This document shows, piece after piece, positions 34,213 through 48,140 of a stretch of 64,000 nucleotides of DNA; within the stretch, counting starts at the first letter, position 1; each line of letters opens with the position of its first letter. Source of the stretch: Oscheius dolichura (lineage: Eukaryota > Nematoda > Chromadorea > Rhabditida > Rhabditidae); assembly GCA_932521035.1 (NCBI GenBank), contig OW051495.1, forward strand, positions 5,952,001 to 6,016,000. The letters run 5' to 3'. A program made the position numbers and the translations under genes. The notes beneath the pieces are model-generated. The model was not told the origin of the DNA. It was given only the letters and a program-made list of their open reading frames with translations, and ran no database searches.

Positions 34213-34321
34213 ACACACCACTATATGTCAAGAAGCGAACCAGTAAAATAAGACGTTTATTGATAAAACCGATTCTTCTCCTATAAATAAGCAATTTTTA
34301 ATTGATCAAACAACGTGTTAA

Positions 34322-35767
34322 TCAGAGAAGGAATAAAACTTGGTAAACGGTGGATTCAACTACATGCATAATTTCGAGGAGCATATTCTGAACAATTTTA
34401 ATTTACTAGTTTCACAATTATAAAAACTACAACGAGTAAAACTCACCATGTCAATTCCTAATACAGCTGGAACAGACAGCATAGACTCTGATGAGAGGCC
34501 TGCAATTCGTAAATAGAACGTTTTGTTGTATCTCTTGGCAGCACAGAGTAAAGCTAGTCCACATTGGACAGACGGAAGAAAAGTAGCGAGCTTATAATCT
34601 AAAGAAATACTAGAAAATTATAACCGAACTTGCTCGCTTGGTTTAACACTGTTCTTTCGAAAGTAGAGTATTGCAAGATAAGCAAATAATATGTTTACTT
34701 TGCTCTTGGAAAATTAAAACAATGCTCACTTTTTAGAATTCTGTGAATTATTTCAATAAAGTTGGTTCGAAGAACAGAAATGTGCGGCAATCTGGATAGA
34801 ATTTGGTCATAAAAGTCCAAAGAAGTGGGTGCAACTACATCCCAATTCAAGGCGAGGAGAATAGAAATCTCATACGACTAAAACGGTTTAAATGTAAAGA
34901 AATTGTTTGAACATGCCAAAACATTGTTAGGTTCAATAGCTCCGGAACTGAAATGCACTAAATTATCAATGGTGACCGGCGTTGGGGCTTTTAATTTGCT
35001 TGCGATTAGTAAGCAGACTCCAACTACGGCTTGAAGTTCGTTGGGAAACACCTCTTGGTGAGATAGATACCGGTCAAGAATACTTACGGCTAATGGAAGA
35101 ATATCGGGCTGGCAGCGCATTTCCTGAAATAATATTGAGGTAAGTTACCAAAATATGTCAGATTTTTGAATAACTAGTAACAAACCCTACAAATATCAGC
35201 TACCCAATCAACAGCTTGCTCCCTATGAAATGGCTCAAGCTCTGTTTGCACAAACATGAAATACATGGAACTCGGCTGGCGATTGAGCTAAATTTTCTGT
35301 GTTAGATCCACGATGGAAAAACCTCGGCTTTACGAAGATTTATCATCACCCGCTCATCTAGCAAAATAGCTCGGTCAGGAAGAGCCTTAACTGCGGAACG
35401 GATAGGAGAGTTTAGAGTCTTGTCATCAGGAAGTCTGCTGCGGCTTTGCCTCTATAAATTTACTTTTACCATATAAATGTTAAAAATGCCTGGCCAAGCG
35501 TTTACAGGAGCTCCAACTTATTAGCTCTGTAATGAGAATAGCAACTTACCATGTAGCAATTTGCTCTGTTATCATAGGTTGTTTGTAAAGTAATTCGATC
35601 TGAACGTCGACGATGGCTCCTGGCACACTGAGCGATACTAAAATAGTGTTAAAATTACAATTTAATCAATTGTGCGATATTGTGAAGATATAAACAAACC
35701 TTGGAGCGGAATGCGGTACGGGTACAGCAACCATTTCCTCACAGCATAGATTTAGCGGAACGAACAT
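34322..35767 (-). CDS. D-type cyclin
   Basis: G1/S cyclin that binds CDK4/6 kinases. Minus-strand exons: 35700-35767, 35550-35637, 35323-35451, 35186-35287, 34917-35123, 34730-34877, 34447-34598 and 34322-34387; all phases close, giving 319 residues. The N-terminus MFVPLNLCCEEM contains the LxCxE Rb-binding motif. Cyclin box: ERVMINLRKAELNRQPSS, VDWVADICREMRC, PLAVSILDRYLS, LQAVVGVCLLIASKLK, TIDNLVHFSSGAIEPNNVL, then SYEISILLALNWDVVAPTSLDF of the C-terminal fold. The 34878-34916 intron has a GC donor; the spliced product aligns without gaps to cyclin D here. C. elegans cyd-1 is the presumed counterpart. AATAAA at 34256-34261. Confidence 0.92.
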
Positions 35768-36190
35768 GTGATTCTTCTTAGATATACGTTAAACGCGGTT
35801 AGATGTCACTGAAGCCAGCCCTGAAATGCAATGTATGAAGAGATGGAAAAGTCAATTAGGAACGATAATAAAAAGCAAGAGGGCGTGACAAAGTTGACCA
35901 TGATACTAACTAATTACAGCTAATGTCGAATTGCTCTCGCAACAGAAGCTCCAATCCAACCAATACATTGCAACCAGCAACACAGGGCATCGCACCCAGC
36001 AACACCAAATGGCATTTTCCCCAGTAAAACACAAACGGATGCAATATGTCTTCAAAGTTACAAATTTCAAACAGCGCGCCTCGGCAGGGCACTCTTTTTC
36101 TCGTCTTCCTGACTCTCTTGGCATCTTTTCAGGCTCTAGTTTGCTGTTGTTTCTTTTTCAGAATGCGTTGATGTAATGTTAACTTTTTAG
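35768..36190. other. Intergenic promoter interval, cyclin D (-) and coiled-coil gene (+)
   Basis: No coding signal. This 420-bp AT-rich interval separates two divergent gene starts and ends with a ttttag acceptor directly before the ATG at 36191. A shared promoter is likely but no element can be named. Confidence 0.45.
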
Positions 36191-37717
36191 ATGGAAGGCT
36201 CACTTGATCCAGATAAAGTAATTAACTCGCTCTCAGACAGCCATGCCACCTTTGTTGACAATGTCAGATATTACTTTTCTTAAAAATAATCTCGGTGTTC
36301 AGATGAGCGCACTGGTTGATTTAGTCGATGTTTATAGAAGAAGAACTGAAATGTTGGAGGCACAAATTCAAATGTTAGCCAATCAGAATAATGTTTTAAA
36401 CAAGCAAAACGAAACGTTGAGGTCGCTTTTGGTCGGTCAAAGACTTCTTCAAGGGCGGGATGTTTATACGCAAACAGAGACGGTAATTATCTACTTCATA
36501 GTATTAATATCACGGTGAAATAGGCCGAAGATGATCCTATTCGACGGTTCGAACGTCGTACTATTAGTGAATCTGGCGTTCAGATGTCTTGGGAGTCTCA
36601 ACGCGTGCATCCTGATTCACCGGACATATGGGATTGTGTAAATTTTTTAAAAACATTCTTCTATCAAAAATAACGGCGTAGGAAATATCCGGGGTGTTTG
36701 AATGTGGCTTGGTGTTTGCATTCAAAAATGAAATATGTTATTATAGGCGTACCAAAGAGTTCCTAAGAACTCCGATGATTGGTGCGGGCCTCTCCAGTCA
36801 TCGAGTTCATCTAATTGGGATACTATGCTGAACAAATCTTCTACACTGGTATACTATTCTGTAGGGTATACTCAAATTATTGAAGGATAGTGATTATGTT
36901 ACGGACTCGAGTGGAATACTGAGCCATGCATGCTCCCATGATTCTCCGTCCCACATAAATGACGATGACTTCGACCTCAACGAAATTAATGAAGCGCTTC
37001 GTGAATCTCAGCTTATGGTACGTTTTTTGCGTTTACCTATTTATAAACATTTGTTCTATATTTTTAGTCACCAGACAATTGGGAGACAGCAGGAGGAAAA
37101 ACGACTGCTAAGAAAGAAGGAAGGCCACCATCGCAAAAGGCTAAAAGAGTCAAATTTGCATCTGAATCAAGTGTGTCTTCGAAAAAGCCTGCCGAATCGA
37201 AGAGACCTTTGAAAAATATAGTGTTAGTTGTGTCTATGTGTTTATCTATTTCTCTAGAGCTACTCTTCCTAGTGCCTTTCTTGGCCACTGGTACCTGGTA
37301 AAGTCGTGCGTTACAGGTGGTAAGAATGATGGGCGTTGGAAAGAGGTTTCTAGAAAAGGAAAAGGACACGAGTCACGCGTATCATTTCATCTGGTAGGAT
37401 CATTCCGATGGTACAGGCGTCTATTGATACATTTAGGTGCCTTCTAAACAAACGGTTAACGTTGTTCATAAAAAATTCATCATCCGGGATGCTACTTTTT
37501 ATGAACATTGTGGAGGGCAACGTTGCATTTTGCTCAAAGATCGACCCAATTGTATTCTTATCCGCAACAAGGAATTTACCCACACTTTTGCTATAGTCGA
37601 TGGCAAGTTGGTCGAAACCTTCAAAGACGGTCCTGTAGAATATAAGCACCAAATGGTATGTATTTCTAAACAAATTTATTACACATTGCGTTCAAGGAGA
37701 AGATACCATTGCAATAA
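36191..37717 (+). CDS. Coiled-coil protein of unknown family
   Basis: Start MEGSLDPDKVINSL directly follows a ttttag acceptor. The second exon gives a leucine-rich coiled coil (LVDVYRRRTEMLEAQIQML then NQNNVLNKQNETLRSLL). Middle exons are Ser/Asp-rich and disordered (DDWCGPLQSSSSSNWD, INDDDFDLNEINEALRES), followed by a basic segment KKEGRPPSQKAKRVKF that could be a nuclear signal. The last part is compact: ATLPSAFLGHWYLVKSC, VHKKFIIRDATFYEHCGGQ, RPNCILIRNKEFTHTFAIVDG, with stop at 37715-37717. All joins are GT-AG with 37-120-nt introns. The N-terminal coil plus basic tail recalls shugoshin-like layouts, but I cannot support that assignment. Nuclear localisation is inference. Confidence 0.55.
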
Positions 37718-38232
37718 CGTCTAAATTATCTTATGGCTTCACCTAATCTCCTTACCAAGAAATGCCTGACGAATTTTATACCGCTTACGTCTTTTCCTTT
37801 GGTATGAATGTAAATTTCTGTAAATATGACTCACTTCTATATAATTACTTTCGATGTAATTTCCACCTTTTTTGAGTCATTTTACACCTGTCTTTCCAAC
37901 CTTTACCATATTTTGCATACCTTTGATATTTGTTTAATACTACAGAAGCTTCAATAAACTTGCTTATTTTAACTTTTACCTTCATATTTTGTCGTTGTTC
38001 GACTATTGATTATACTCAGATTCCAATATTCAGCAGCAAAGTACGCGTTCTTATTTTTAAAACACGGTATTCACCGATCAAAAGGCGCGACATGGCGCCA
38101 AATTGTCCGCGACAGGTCTTTTGTCATCATTTTTGATTACATTCGGAATTGTGAACATGAAAACCAATAGCTTCTTTTATCTTCCTCTTTTCTTTTTGTT
38201 TCTATTTTTTTCTCTTATATTTAGGGTGAACT

Positions 38233-38975
38233 ATGTCCGAATTACTTGCTGGTGTCGAGCTTCTGCTACAAGACGATTCTAAAGTTGATGCTGGTGAATT
38301 CCTCAAAGGAAAAGTGCGTTATGCTGTAGTCATTGTTATATATATATATATTTTATAGATTGTTGGGCTATATTTCTCTGCAGGATGGTGTGGTCCTTGC
38401 CGTCAATTCACACCTAAGCTAAAGGTTGCTATTCTTAAATGTGCTCATTTTTTTTTTTTGAAATTCAGCGATTCTACAGTGCTATCAAGGAGAAACACGA
38501 CAATTTTGAAGTGGTTTTTGTCTCCCGAGACCGTGAAGAAGATGATCTTCTCGAATACTTCAAGGATCATCACGGCGAATGGGCCACTATTCCGTTTGGA
38601 AACCCTAAGATTCAGTAGGCAATTATATTCGTACACCTTACAGATGCGTAAAAGTTAAATTTACACTTCAGGTTAAAAACCAGATACGTCTTCGAGTTTG
38701 CGGCAACTTTTGTGCGTTTCGCTAGGTTTTATGTTATTCGCGAAAAGCGTATATATAATTCTATAAATAATTTTATAACAACATAAGGTTACTTTTTAAT
38801 TTGAATTGGTCCTAGGGAACTGTTGGAAAAGTATGAAGTGAAGACCATCCCATCAATGCGTGTAATCAAGGCTGACGGATCTGTCGTTTCTAATGATGCC
38901 CGCACTGAAATACAAGACAAATCTTCCGAGCCAGAAGAACTCTTTGAGGAATGGGAAACCTTCTTCTCCATGTAA
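38233..38975 (+). CDS. Nucleoredoxin/tryparedoxin-like thioredoxin-fold protein
   Basis: Exons 38233-38313, 38359-38424, 38469-38614 and 38816-38975 give 150 residues in frame throughout. MSELLAGVELLLQDD is followed by KIVGLYFSAGWCGPCRQFTP with the catalytic CGPC pair, then YSAIKEKHDNFEVVFVSRDRE, EWATIPF, and the cis-proline strand VKTIPSMRVIKADG, ending WETFFSM. The VVFVSRDRE segment and the wide spacing after the active site are typical of the nucleoredoxin/tryparedoxin subgroup (Thioredoxin_8) abundant in nematodes. There is no signal peptide, so it is probably a cytosolic disulfide reductase. The last intron is about 200 nt, long for this window. Confidence 0.9.
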
Positions 38976-39189
38976 TAATTGTTATATTTCCATTTTTGCT
39001 AATTTTGTTAAACTTTTACAACTTTAATAGAATGCGTAAAGCTAAAATAAATTTTTCTGCATCTCGTTGACGGTTTGACTAAAATTAAAGTTTTCATAAA
39101 TGATGGTGAGGGTTGGAACAAGGTTGTTTCTTCAGATTAGAACTGAACTCACCCTCTAGTTGACTACGTTGTCTTCTTGAATAGTAAAG

Positions 39190-39444
39190 TCAATCCTGAT
39201 GGTCAATTGTATTCACTCGTTTCTTTTCGCTAAAAGTGGAAGCTCCTCTTGTTGACGTGCCATTGAAGGACTTCCACAGACAGATGCGTCCGATTTTTAC
39301 GTCACACAATATTAGACTACTGTAAGTGGAGAGGGGCTTCCCCGAGAGAAACGTGGACTTCATCATTGCGTCATAGACTACGTTCTGTTTTGTTTTCTCA
39401 TTGGAACGCAAGATCAAGAAGCTAACAGCGTCGTTTTTAGCCAT
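39190..39444 (-). CDS. Small hypothetical ORF, weak PARP-like pattern
   Basis: An 84-codon frame starting MAKNDAVSFLILRSNEK. It lies five bases after a cttgttttag acceptor on the minus strand, which supports a real 5' end. Its centre, VVYDAMMKSTFLSGKPLSTY then SLILCDVKIG, resembles the PARP catalytic segment around YFADMVSKSA to LLLCEVALG with the same spacing between KS and the LxLC stretch, but the essential upstream and downstream PARP parts are not seen. It could be a fragment or chance similarity. The 3' end may be altered by an unrecognised intron. Confidence 0.3.
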   Translation of the reverse strand: MAKNDAVSFLILRSNEKTKQNVVYDAMMKSTFLSGKPLSTYSSLILCDVKIGRICLWKSFNGTSTRGASTFSEKKRVNTIDHQD

Positions 39445-40348
39445 CCGATCTAAAACAAGAATAAGATATACAAAGTGTCAAAAAGTATAGAATGATTGTC
39501 ATTTCTCGGTCAAACAGTTTACCTCTCTTCTATCCAAACTGTCTTTCCCATCTCCGTCCCATGAATCATGGATGTCAACATAATAACTGGTACTTATTTC
39601 GTTGTCCTTCCTTCTTTTCCCACAAAGTACTCATTAGATGTGAACACTGTAGAAGGCATTCCATCATAGTAAGCCACAATACAGTCGGGGCAGGTGCTCG
39701 TTGCTCTGCGAGTTTTGCTTCAGTCAGTCCCGTGACGTCAGTCCTCCCTCTCCCCCTATGTAAATAATGTAAGCGAAAAGGCTCGCTCCCTGACGACGCA
39801 AATACAAGCCATGCCAGGTGCACGTGTACCTGCCGTGAACTTGCTCCGTCTATCTCCTCCTATCCTCTCCCTTCTCCCTTCTCCCGTGTCCCTGTCCCTG
39901 TCCCCTCGTTGTTCCCTCGTTGCCGACTCCAAAGAAGACGCGCAATTGATCAGCCGCGACACTCCTCAATTGGATAATTCCCGGTTCCTGATACGATTTG
40001 TTTGTAGAGGGCGAAGGGTTCGAAGACGCAAAGTTCATCGGCAGAAGACCCTTCTCTGTGTATCTGATTACAAAAATAACCATCTCCTATAGTCGGAAAG
40101 AGGGGCAACTTTGTCAGCAGATAGCGACTGATACAATGGAGGGGAGCCGGTCATTGAATTGTACCGGCTTCAAAGATAAGTCACGGAGATATCCACGAAA
40201 GGGCTTACGGCCATCCTTCGGAATGTTCTCGAGCCTTCTATGAACAACAGACGCCATCCCACCATCCTCAAGTAGGATGGCCCTCTATCTAGGCAGGTGT
40301 CCTCCGCGGATGTCTCCATCCTTTTTGCAAAGTAATCTACCGGCTCAA

Positions 40349-42325
40349 CTATACTCTCTCCCAGGTCCGTATCCCTTCCTCTGTCGTCACCATAATATCC
40401 TGGAGATTAAAGAGAGGCAACAATGGAGGATGGAGCAAAGGATCAGCACGAAATACGACTAGCTCCGTTCTAATTGGGATTACTATGAATAGCATTTCCG
40501 CGCCTAATGGGCGATTTCTCATCATCCGATTTATGTTTCCCATCCAGTGGGCAAGGCTCTCTCTCTCCCTGTTTTTGGGTATATTACACTTCGCACTCCT
40601 TGTACCAGTCCTTTCCATCTTTGAATGAGTCACCCAGAACAGAAACAGTAGGAGAAGATCTCATAGAAATCTCACAGTACATCAGCCTCCAGTGGCCTCT
40701 CAGGTCCAGTGTCCCTCCCTCGTCACGATTCAAAAGAGGCAGACGACTGACGGGTTTCCGGCTCATCGGCCTACGGTATATGTCCTCCGTAACATATAAT
40801 TTTTACTTTTCGGTGTTGTCCCAGCCGATCCCGGCCGTTCTCGGACTGTGCCCATATCCCAGTTGAGCAAAGAAAATGATGAACAATGCTTTCCGATAAT
40901 GTTTTCCAGGGTGTATTTGGCCACACTTTTTGGACACGAAATCCACGTCCCTCGATCGGAAATCACTTTTTCCCCCTCGAAAAAAGGGCAAGATTTGCAC
41001 AGGGCCCGAATAACATCAATTGGCACATTTTGTACTCGTCGAGATTGCAGCTGCCGGGCCAGGTGCAACGGACCTTCCTCAATGGGTGCTCGTACGAACT
41101 TTTTGTTTTCGTCTCGGGAGAGTACTTTGACCGGGACAGTGATCGTCGACCTCGGTCTGCCGAGTCACAGATGCCACGACCTCCTCCCTCCTCCGGGTCA
41201 AAAATTGTGAGGCGGGGGTAGAGATCAGTCCAATTTGGAGGGACGGGTAATGTGGGTGGATCAGCCGAATTGGATAGAGACGGGATTGGTCGCCGTCTGA
41301 ACTTGGGTGGTTTGATCTGTGGAGGTCGGCTGTAAAAGGCACACAGAGTCTCGGTCAGAAGGGGCTTCTTGATATCGGCTGCCCCCCGTCATCAGGGGGC
41401 ATACAGTGTGTCCCCCGTGTCTCCCCTGGCCTGGGAGGGACCCCCGCACCCCGCGTCGGTGCTGATTCGGTTCGTTCGGTGCGGGCTTGCCCCTCTTCTT
41501 CCCCTGGCCATCGTTTGCTCAGCCAGCCATTGAGACAATTTAAGCAGAGAACGGACACGTGCCTCTCACGCATTTTGAGGCCAAAAGACTGGGGAAAGGA
41601 GGAACTTTTAAAGAGGACCCAACTCGGGAAGATGCCATCTTCGATAATCGGGCACATCTCCGAGGCTGATGTCATTGTGACGAGTATCTGGGCCATCTCT
41701 TTTTGATCTCCGCTTTCTCCATACAAAGAACTGTCCATAAGGGCTTTTATGGACTCCGGATCTATGGACGTCTAAAGGAAGATGGCCGTGGGAGACATAG
41801 CATATAGTTTTAATCAGTGAATAGCCCGAGATGGTTCTCTCTCCCTTCTTGTCTCCGGGTATACGAGTTTCGAGTATACGATCACTCCGAAGCCCTCCCC
41901 CTACGAATAGAGCACCGTGTCCTGTCCTAGACGTGTTGCCCTTTTCCAAAAAATATTTTGCACAGTGCTTCACGTGTTCCCCGACACTTCCGTTAACTAG
42001 TTGCCAATCCCCAAAAACACGGTCAACCAGTCGCCGTTCAGCGAAGATCAGAGAATATTGTCCGTTTTGCGTGCCGGGCCCTCTCGCGGTCATCGCTGAA
42101 AAAGACGATACGACATCGGTTTATGGCGGTCGTTTCGGTGCAGGGGAGAGAAGCCCACGGACCGGGACAGGCAGGACGACACCTTCGATAACTGTAGTCG
42201 GATTGTAAAGGAGGCAGAGACCTGATACTAAACCCCTTCAATGGGAGCTCCCCCACAGTGCCCTCTATCCCCGAAAGGGGTCCATTGGGTACTCGGAGAA
42301 CGTGGTGTCCCCCTGCGCCAAACAT
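40349..42325 (-). other. Coding-like fragments of an unassigned minus-strand gene
   Basis: Several minus-strand frames look protein-like: NGQYSLIFAERRLVDRVFGD and GEHVKHCAKYFLEKG near 41950-42060, IDPESIKALMDSSLYGESG and SEMCPIIEDGIFPSWVLF near 41600-41770, EGEKVISDRGTWISCPKSV near 40920-40990, and ELVVFRADPLLHPPLLPLF near 40400-40470. Splice-like borders (cttctttttcag, ccttcctttag) occur between them. I could not join them into one model or identify a family, and chance frames in GC-rich DNA are a real alternative. Confidence 0.25.
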
Positions 42326-44787
42326 CTTTTGTGTCCATCCAAAAATAGTCGAATCTTATCTAAATGAGCCCCTTTTTCCTCGTCCGATCCTTGGCTCTCC
42401 TACTTATTTCGCCATTTCGGGCTACACCGGCCAGATCTCTGCCTCCACCCCCGCCTGATCTGACGTAATCCGTTCCTTTGAATTTTCAAATCAAAAACAT
42501 TTTGCCTTCACGTGCATTCCCTTCTCGACTACCGTAATCCGCCGCTAGATGGATTAAAAAGATTGCTCTTTGATTCGGTGAGGTTTCAGTTGAGCCGGGG
42601 GATGGGACAGTTCTCTCCGGGCCGGGGACAGCCACACAAAGTAGAGCATTACCCGTTAACCGCGGTCGGCTTCTCTCTCTTTCTCGGTGACTATCCGATT
42701 TTGTGTGACGTTGAAAACACAGGAATCGGAAACGGACAGCGAGACGACACGTGGGGACAGAGACTGTAGGCGGCACAGAGAATTCAGACACTCTGGTACG
42801 CAGGCACCCGGGCCCCGAATCGATGTCCGATCATTATAGATCGCAGCGCGGCGGGACCCGGCCGGCCACGTGAGAGACACGCCACCGTACGACGAGTTCT
42901 TAAAAGGACGGGCGCACAATTACGTCGTTTGAATGGAGGCGCTGTTTTTGACAGAATAAAGAACGGTCAAAAAGTTACACAAAGAGGACGAGGAGATCAG
43001 AATCAGCCATACTTCTCGACTTTTTCGGTCTCGAGAGGGTAGCGACCGTATCAGGCGAACCCGACGAATGCACCGGAAACCGCGGATGATACGACGACGA
43101 CGCGAATTAGTAGAAGAAGTGGTGGTGCGGCTGTACCTGATCTGGGAAGGGAGTGGCCGCCGGGAAGTGAAGAGGCTAATTTGCTATTCAAAGGCGGAAG
43201 AGGTCGAGCAGAGAGCAGAGATAGAGCCCAGCTCAGACATCGGCCCTAATTGGATCGTGACAAAGTCCATTCCCATCTCACATTCAACATGTACGGAGAC
43301 CAGCCATTCTTCTCCTCTTCCAGCCCAGGTCATATGGCCGAATTGTCTCTTGCAAAACATCGTCGGGTGTTGTGGTGCCGCAACTTCCTCGGGCCGTCTC
43401 TAATTTGTCACTGTCACGAGGAATTTCTTTTTTAAAGGACTGTGATTTTTTCGGAGATTTGTGGGTGAGGGGATACGGTAGCCGGCCAGGGGGAGAACCA
43501 GAAGGGCGCACTCTTTGTAGAACGTGTATACAGTCCGCGGCGACCATTTTCAGTTCGGCTGGCTTTCGGTGAAATTGAGGTTCAAAGAATGAAAAGCCCC
43601 GGACTGTTCTCTGGGGTAGAAGCTGCCTTTGACAGGGGGAGATCAGGCGAGTGGACTTACCATAAGCACCGGACTAGGATTGGGGGAAGCAATAAAGGGA
43701 ACAGACAAACATCTGGAGAGGGCCCCGTTCACGTGGCCCCCGGGGAAAGTACAGATCCAGGGGGCCGATCTGCCCGGCCACACCCGACGTCTTCATCTGC
43801 CTCTTATCACGGATCGAACCGGTCTGCCCAGTCCACGCTTCCGGGTGTGAATAGACTTTCCCCATTAGCCTGTCCTCTCTCGGTACTGTTACCCCTTGAA
43901 ATGTCGAAATTTCCTGGCCCTTCTGCCCTACAGTCAATAGTCTTCAAAAACCATCTGACCTGCTTGCTACCGGGCAATCGATAGTCGATTGGCGACGGGA
44001 CAGCCCGCCCCTCGCTGCGACGCGATCAGTTCTGGGTGCGGCTGCACTCGCCGTGCACCGGCGCCAGTCTCCACCCCTCCAGCCTTTTCCACACGGGGCT
44101 GAGTTGGTCGGCCCCATAACATTGATCGTCTATCGTTGTCGACTATATCTCCCACCATATTCTGCCTCCAGCCCCCATCCCCCACCCCCTCTTGAACTGC
44201 CTCCGAGATCGATTGTTTCGCTTTCCTCGTCGCTCTTTTGCTCCCAGGACCAGGAAGTTCCCATTGGTTCTATTCATGCCCGGGCCCTTTCACAACTCGC
44301 CCTCTCCCCGTAGCTCTGATTATGCTGATTCAAGAGCGGCTCTTCTCATCATTCCGGGGATACAAACATATTTACACGAAGCCGGGACAGGGCAGAGTAC
44401 ACGACTCTCTGATTGTTGTCTGTGTTGATCGGATCGCCCTTTCACCACCAAAACTACCGTATTTTGTCTGTCACTCCACTCCTCCTCTCCATTTTGGCGA
44501 AACACCCTGTCTCGTCCCTTTTTGCAGGAGGGGTGCCAGCTCTCCCCCCGTCCCCTCTCTGTTACACCCCCTCCAGTGCCTTCGATGTTTTCTTGATCGG
44601 GCCTTTCATCCGGAGAGCTCTTCCAGACTGGCGCCAATCGTCGAAGCCGTCGTGGCTCCCCTCCAGAGTCAACCCTCCACCGCCGTGGTCGAACCGCGGA
44701 TTTCGACTTCGCCCTCGTCGGACATGAGGTGAGTGTTCTCTGCCGTCTGCGCCGCCTCGGTCAACAAATACCGTATCTTTAAAAAAG
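42326..44787. other. Gene-poor interval upstream of the DM-domain gene
   Basis: No family-level coding signal. It contains one CTACCGTAATC site (42529-42539) and one ATACGGTAGCC (43473-43483). The first exon or exons of the DM gene may lie near its right end (before the donor-like gtgagt at 44729), but the reading phase could not be reconciled. Confidence 0.4.
42529..42539 (+). promoter_or_regulatory. CTACCGTAATC motif, site 4
   Basis: Exact 11-base match, context GACTACCGTAATCCGCC, in the gene-poor interval about 2.3 kb before the first recognised DM-gene exon. Confidence 0.35.
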
Positions 44788-47232
<2,445 letters not shown>

Positions 47233-48121
47233 CCTCGGTCCGCTCCCTAGCCCTTTCCCTTTCCTTTCTATCTTGTACAGCTCTTGTGATATGTCCCCCT
47301 TTCCACACATATCGAGACGTGTGTGTCCGGCCCCCTCTCCCGGCCCCCTTTCTTTGTTAGGTTATTTTGATACGCGTGGTATGAGAAGAACAGCGACACC
47401 ATCCACACAGACGGAACCATAATTCGGACTTCTTTAGAATTCTAGAAAATGCTGGTCTCCTTTATTAAATCTGTCTTTTTCTTCTGTTGTCTTGTGTTTT
47501 ATTAGGGGCGAGAGGAGATCTGCGAGAAGGGAAGACAAGAGGAGTACGGTTCATTCCTGGGCGAGCCACAATTTTGGCATCCCGTGTCCTTGGAGTGGAG
47601 GGCAGCCTACGCCGGGAGTACAGCTGCTAATCCCCTAAATACCAAATCCCGTCTCTGGCGTCGGGTGAATGTGCCTGGGGGGCAACGACGACCAATTGGG
47701 CCCCTCTCTGCCTGTCTTCGCCTCATTACTAATTTTAACCAGTCCGAGTTTATTCTGTGGCTGCAATCCCTCCCGGGAAGGTTCCCCTGGGCTTCCCCTG
47801 GGGGATATACGTCGCGTGTGCTCAATCATCCCAGACCACCGAATCTCCAATGAGGCCTTTGTTTCGCTACTTTTTCCTTTCTTCGGCTGCTCCTCTTCCC
47901 CCTATTGACACCTGGCTGCCCGGGGTCTATTTCCTCAAGGAGCTCATCCAGAACCATCCAATCAGGCTCGAGCCAATCTCTCCTCACCTACACCCGAACT
48001 CATTCCAAAAGTGCCTCAACCCAGATGCCTATACAGCCTAAACTCTCTTTATCTTCTCTTCTTTGGTTTACACGTCCTCTGGGAGAGATTAACAAGTAGC
48101 TCTTTTTAGACGCCGTGTTGC

Positions 48122-48140
48122 AGAGAGAGAGAGAGAGAGA
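48122..48140 (+). repeat. (AG)n microsatellite
   Basis: Uninterrupted AG dinucleotides over 19 bp following GC, in the DM-NALCN interval. Confidence 0.8.

Noticed and set aside
36218-36236. A 19-nt intron in the coiled-coil gene
   Set aside because: A normal 41-nt GT-AG intron starting at gtcagatatt and ending gtgttcag joins the first exon to MSALVDLV in phase, so no ultra-short intron is needed.
36856-36871. A 16-nt intron in the coiled-coil gene
   Set aside because: An alternative 37-nt GT-AG intron with the same donor keeps the frame and fits the size range of the window.
37255-37717. Fatty-acid-binding protein resemblance (FLGHWYLV, then MMGVGKRF in another frame)
   Set aside because: The second match is in a different frame from the first. 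The frame that splices cleanly through 37426-37440 into the following exon lacks the FABP pattern, so the likeness is coincidental.
38339-38352. TA repeat in the nucleoredoxin-like intron as a microsatellite of interest
   Set aside because: It is only about seven units and lies in an AT-rich intron, as expected by chance.
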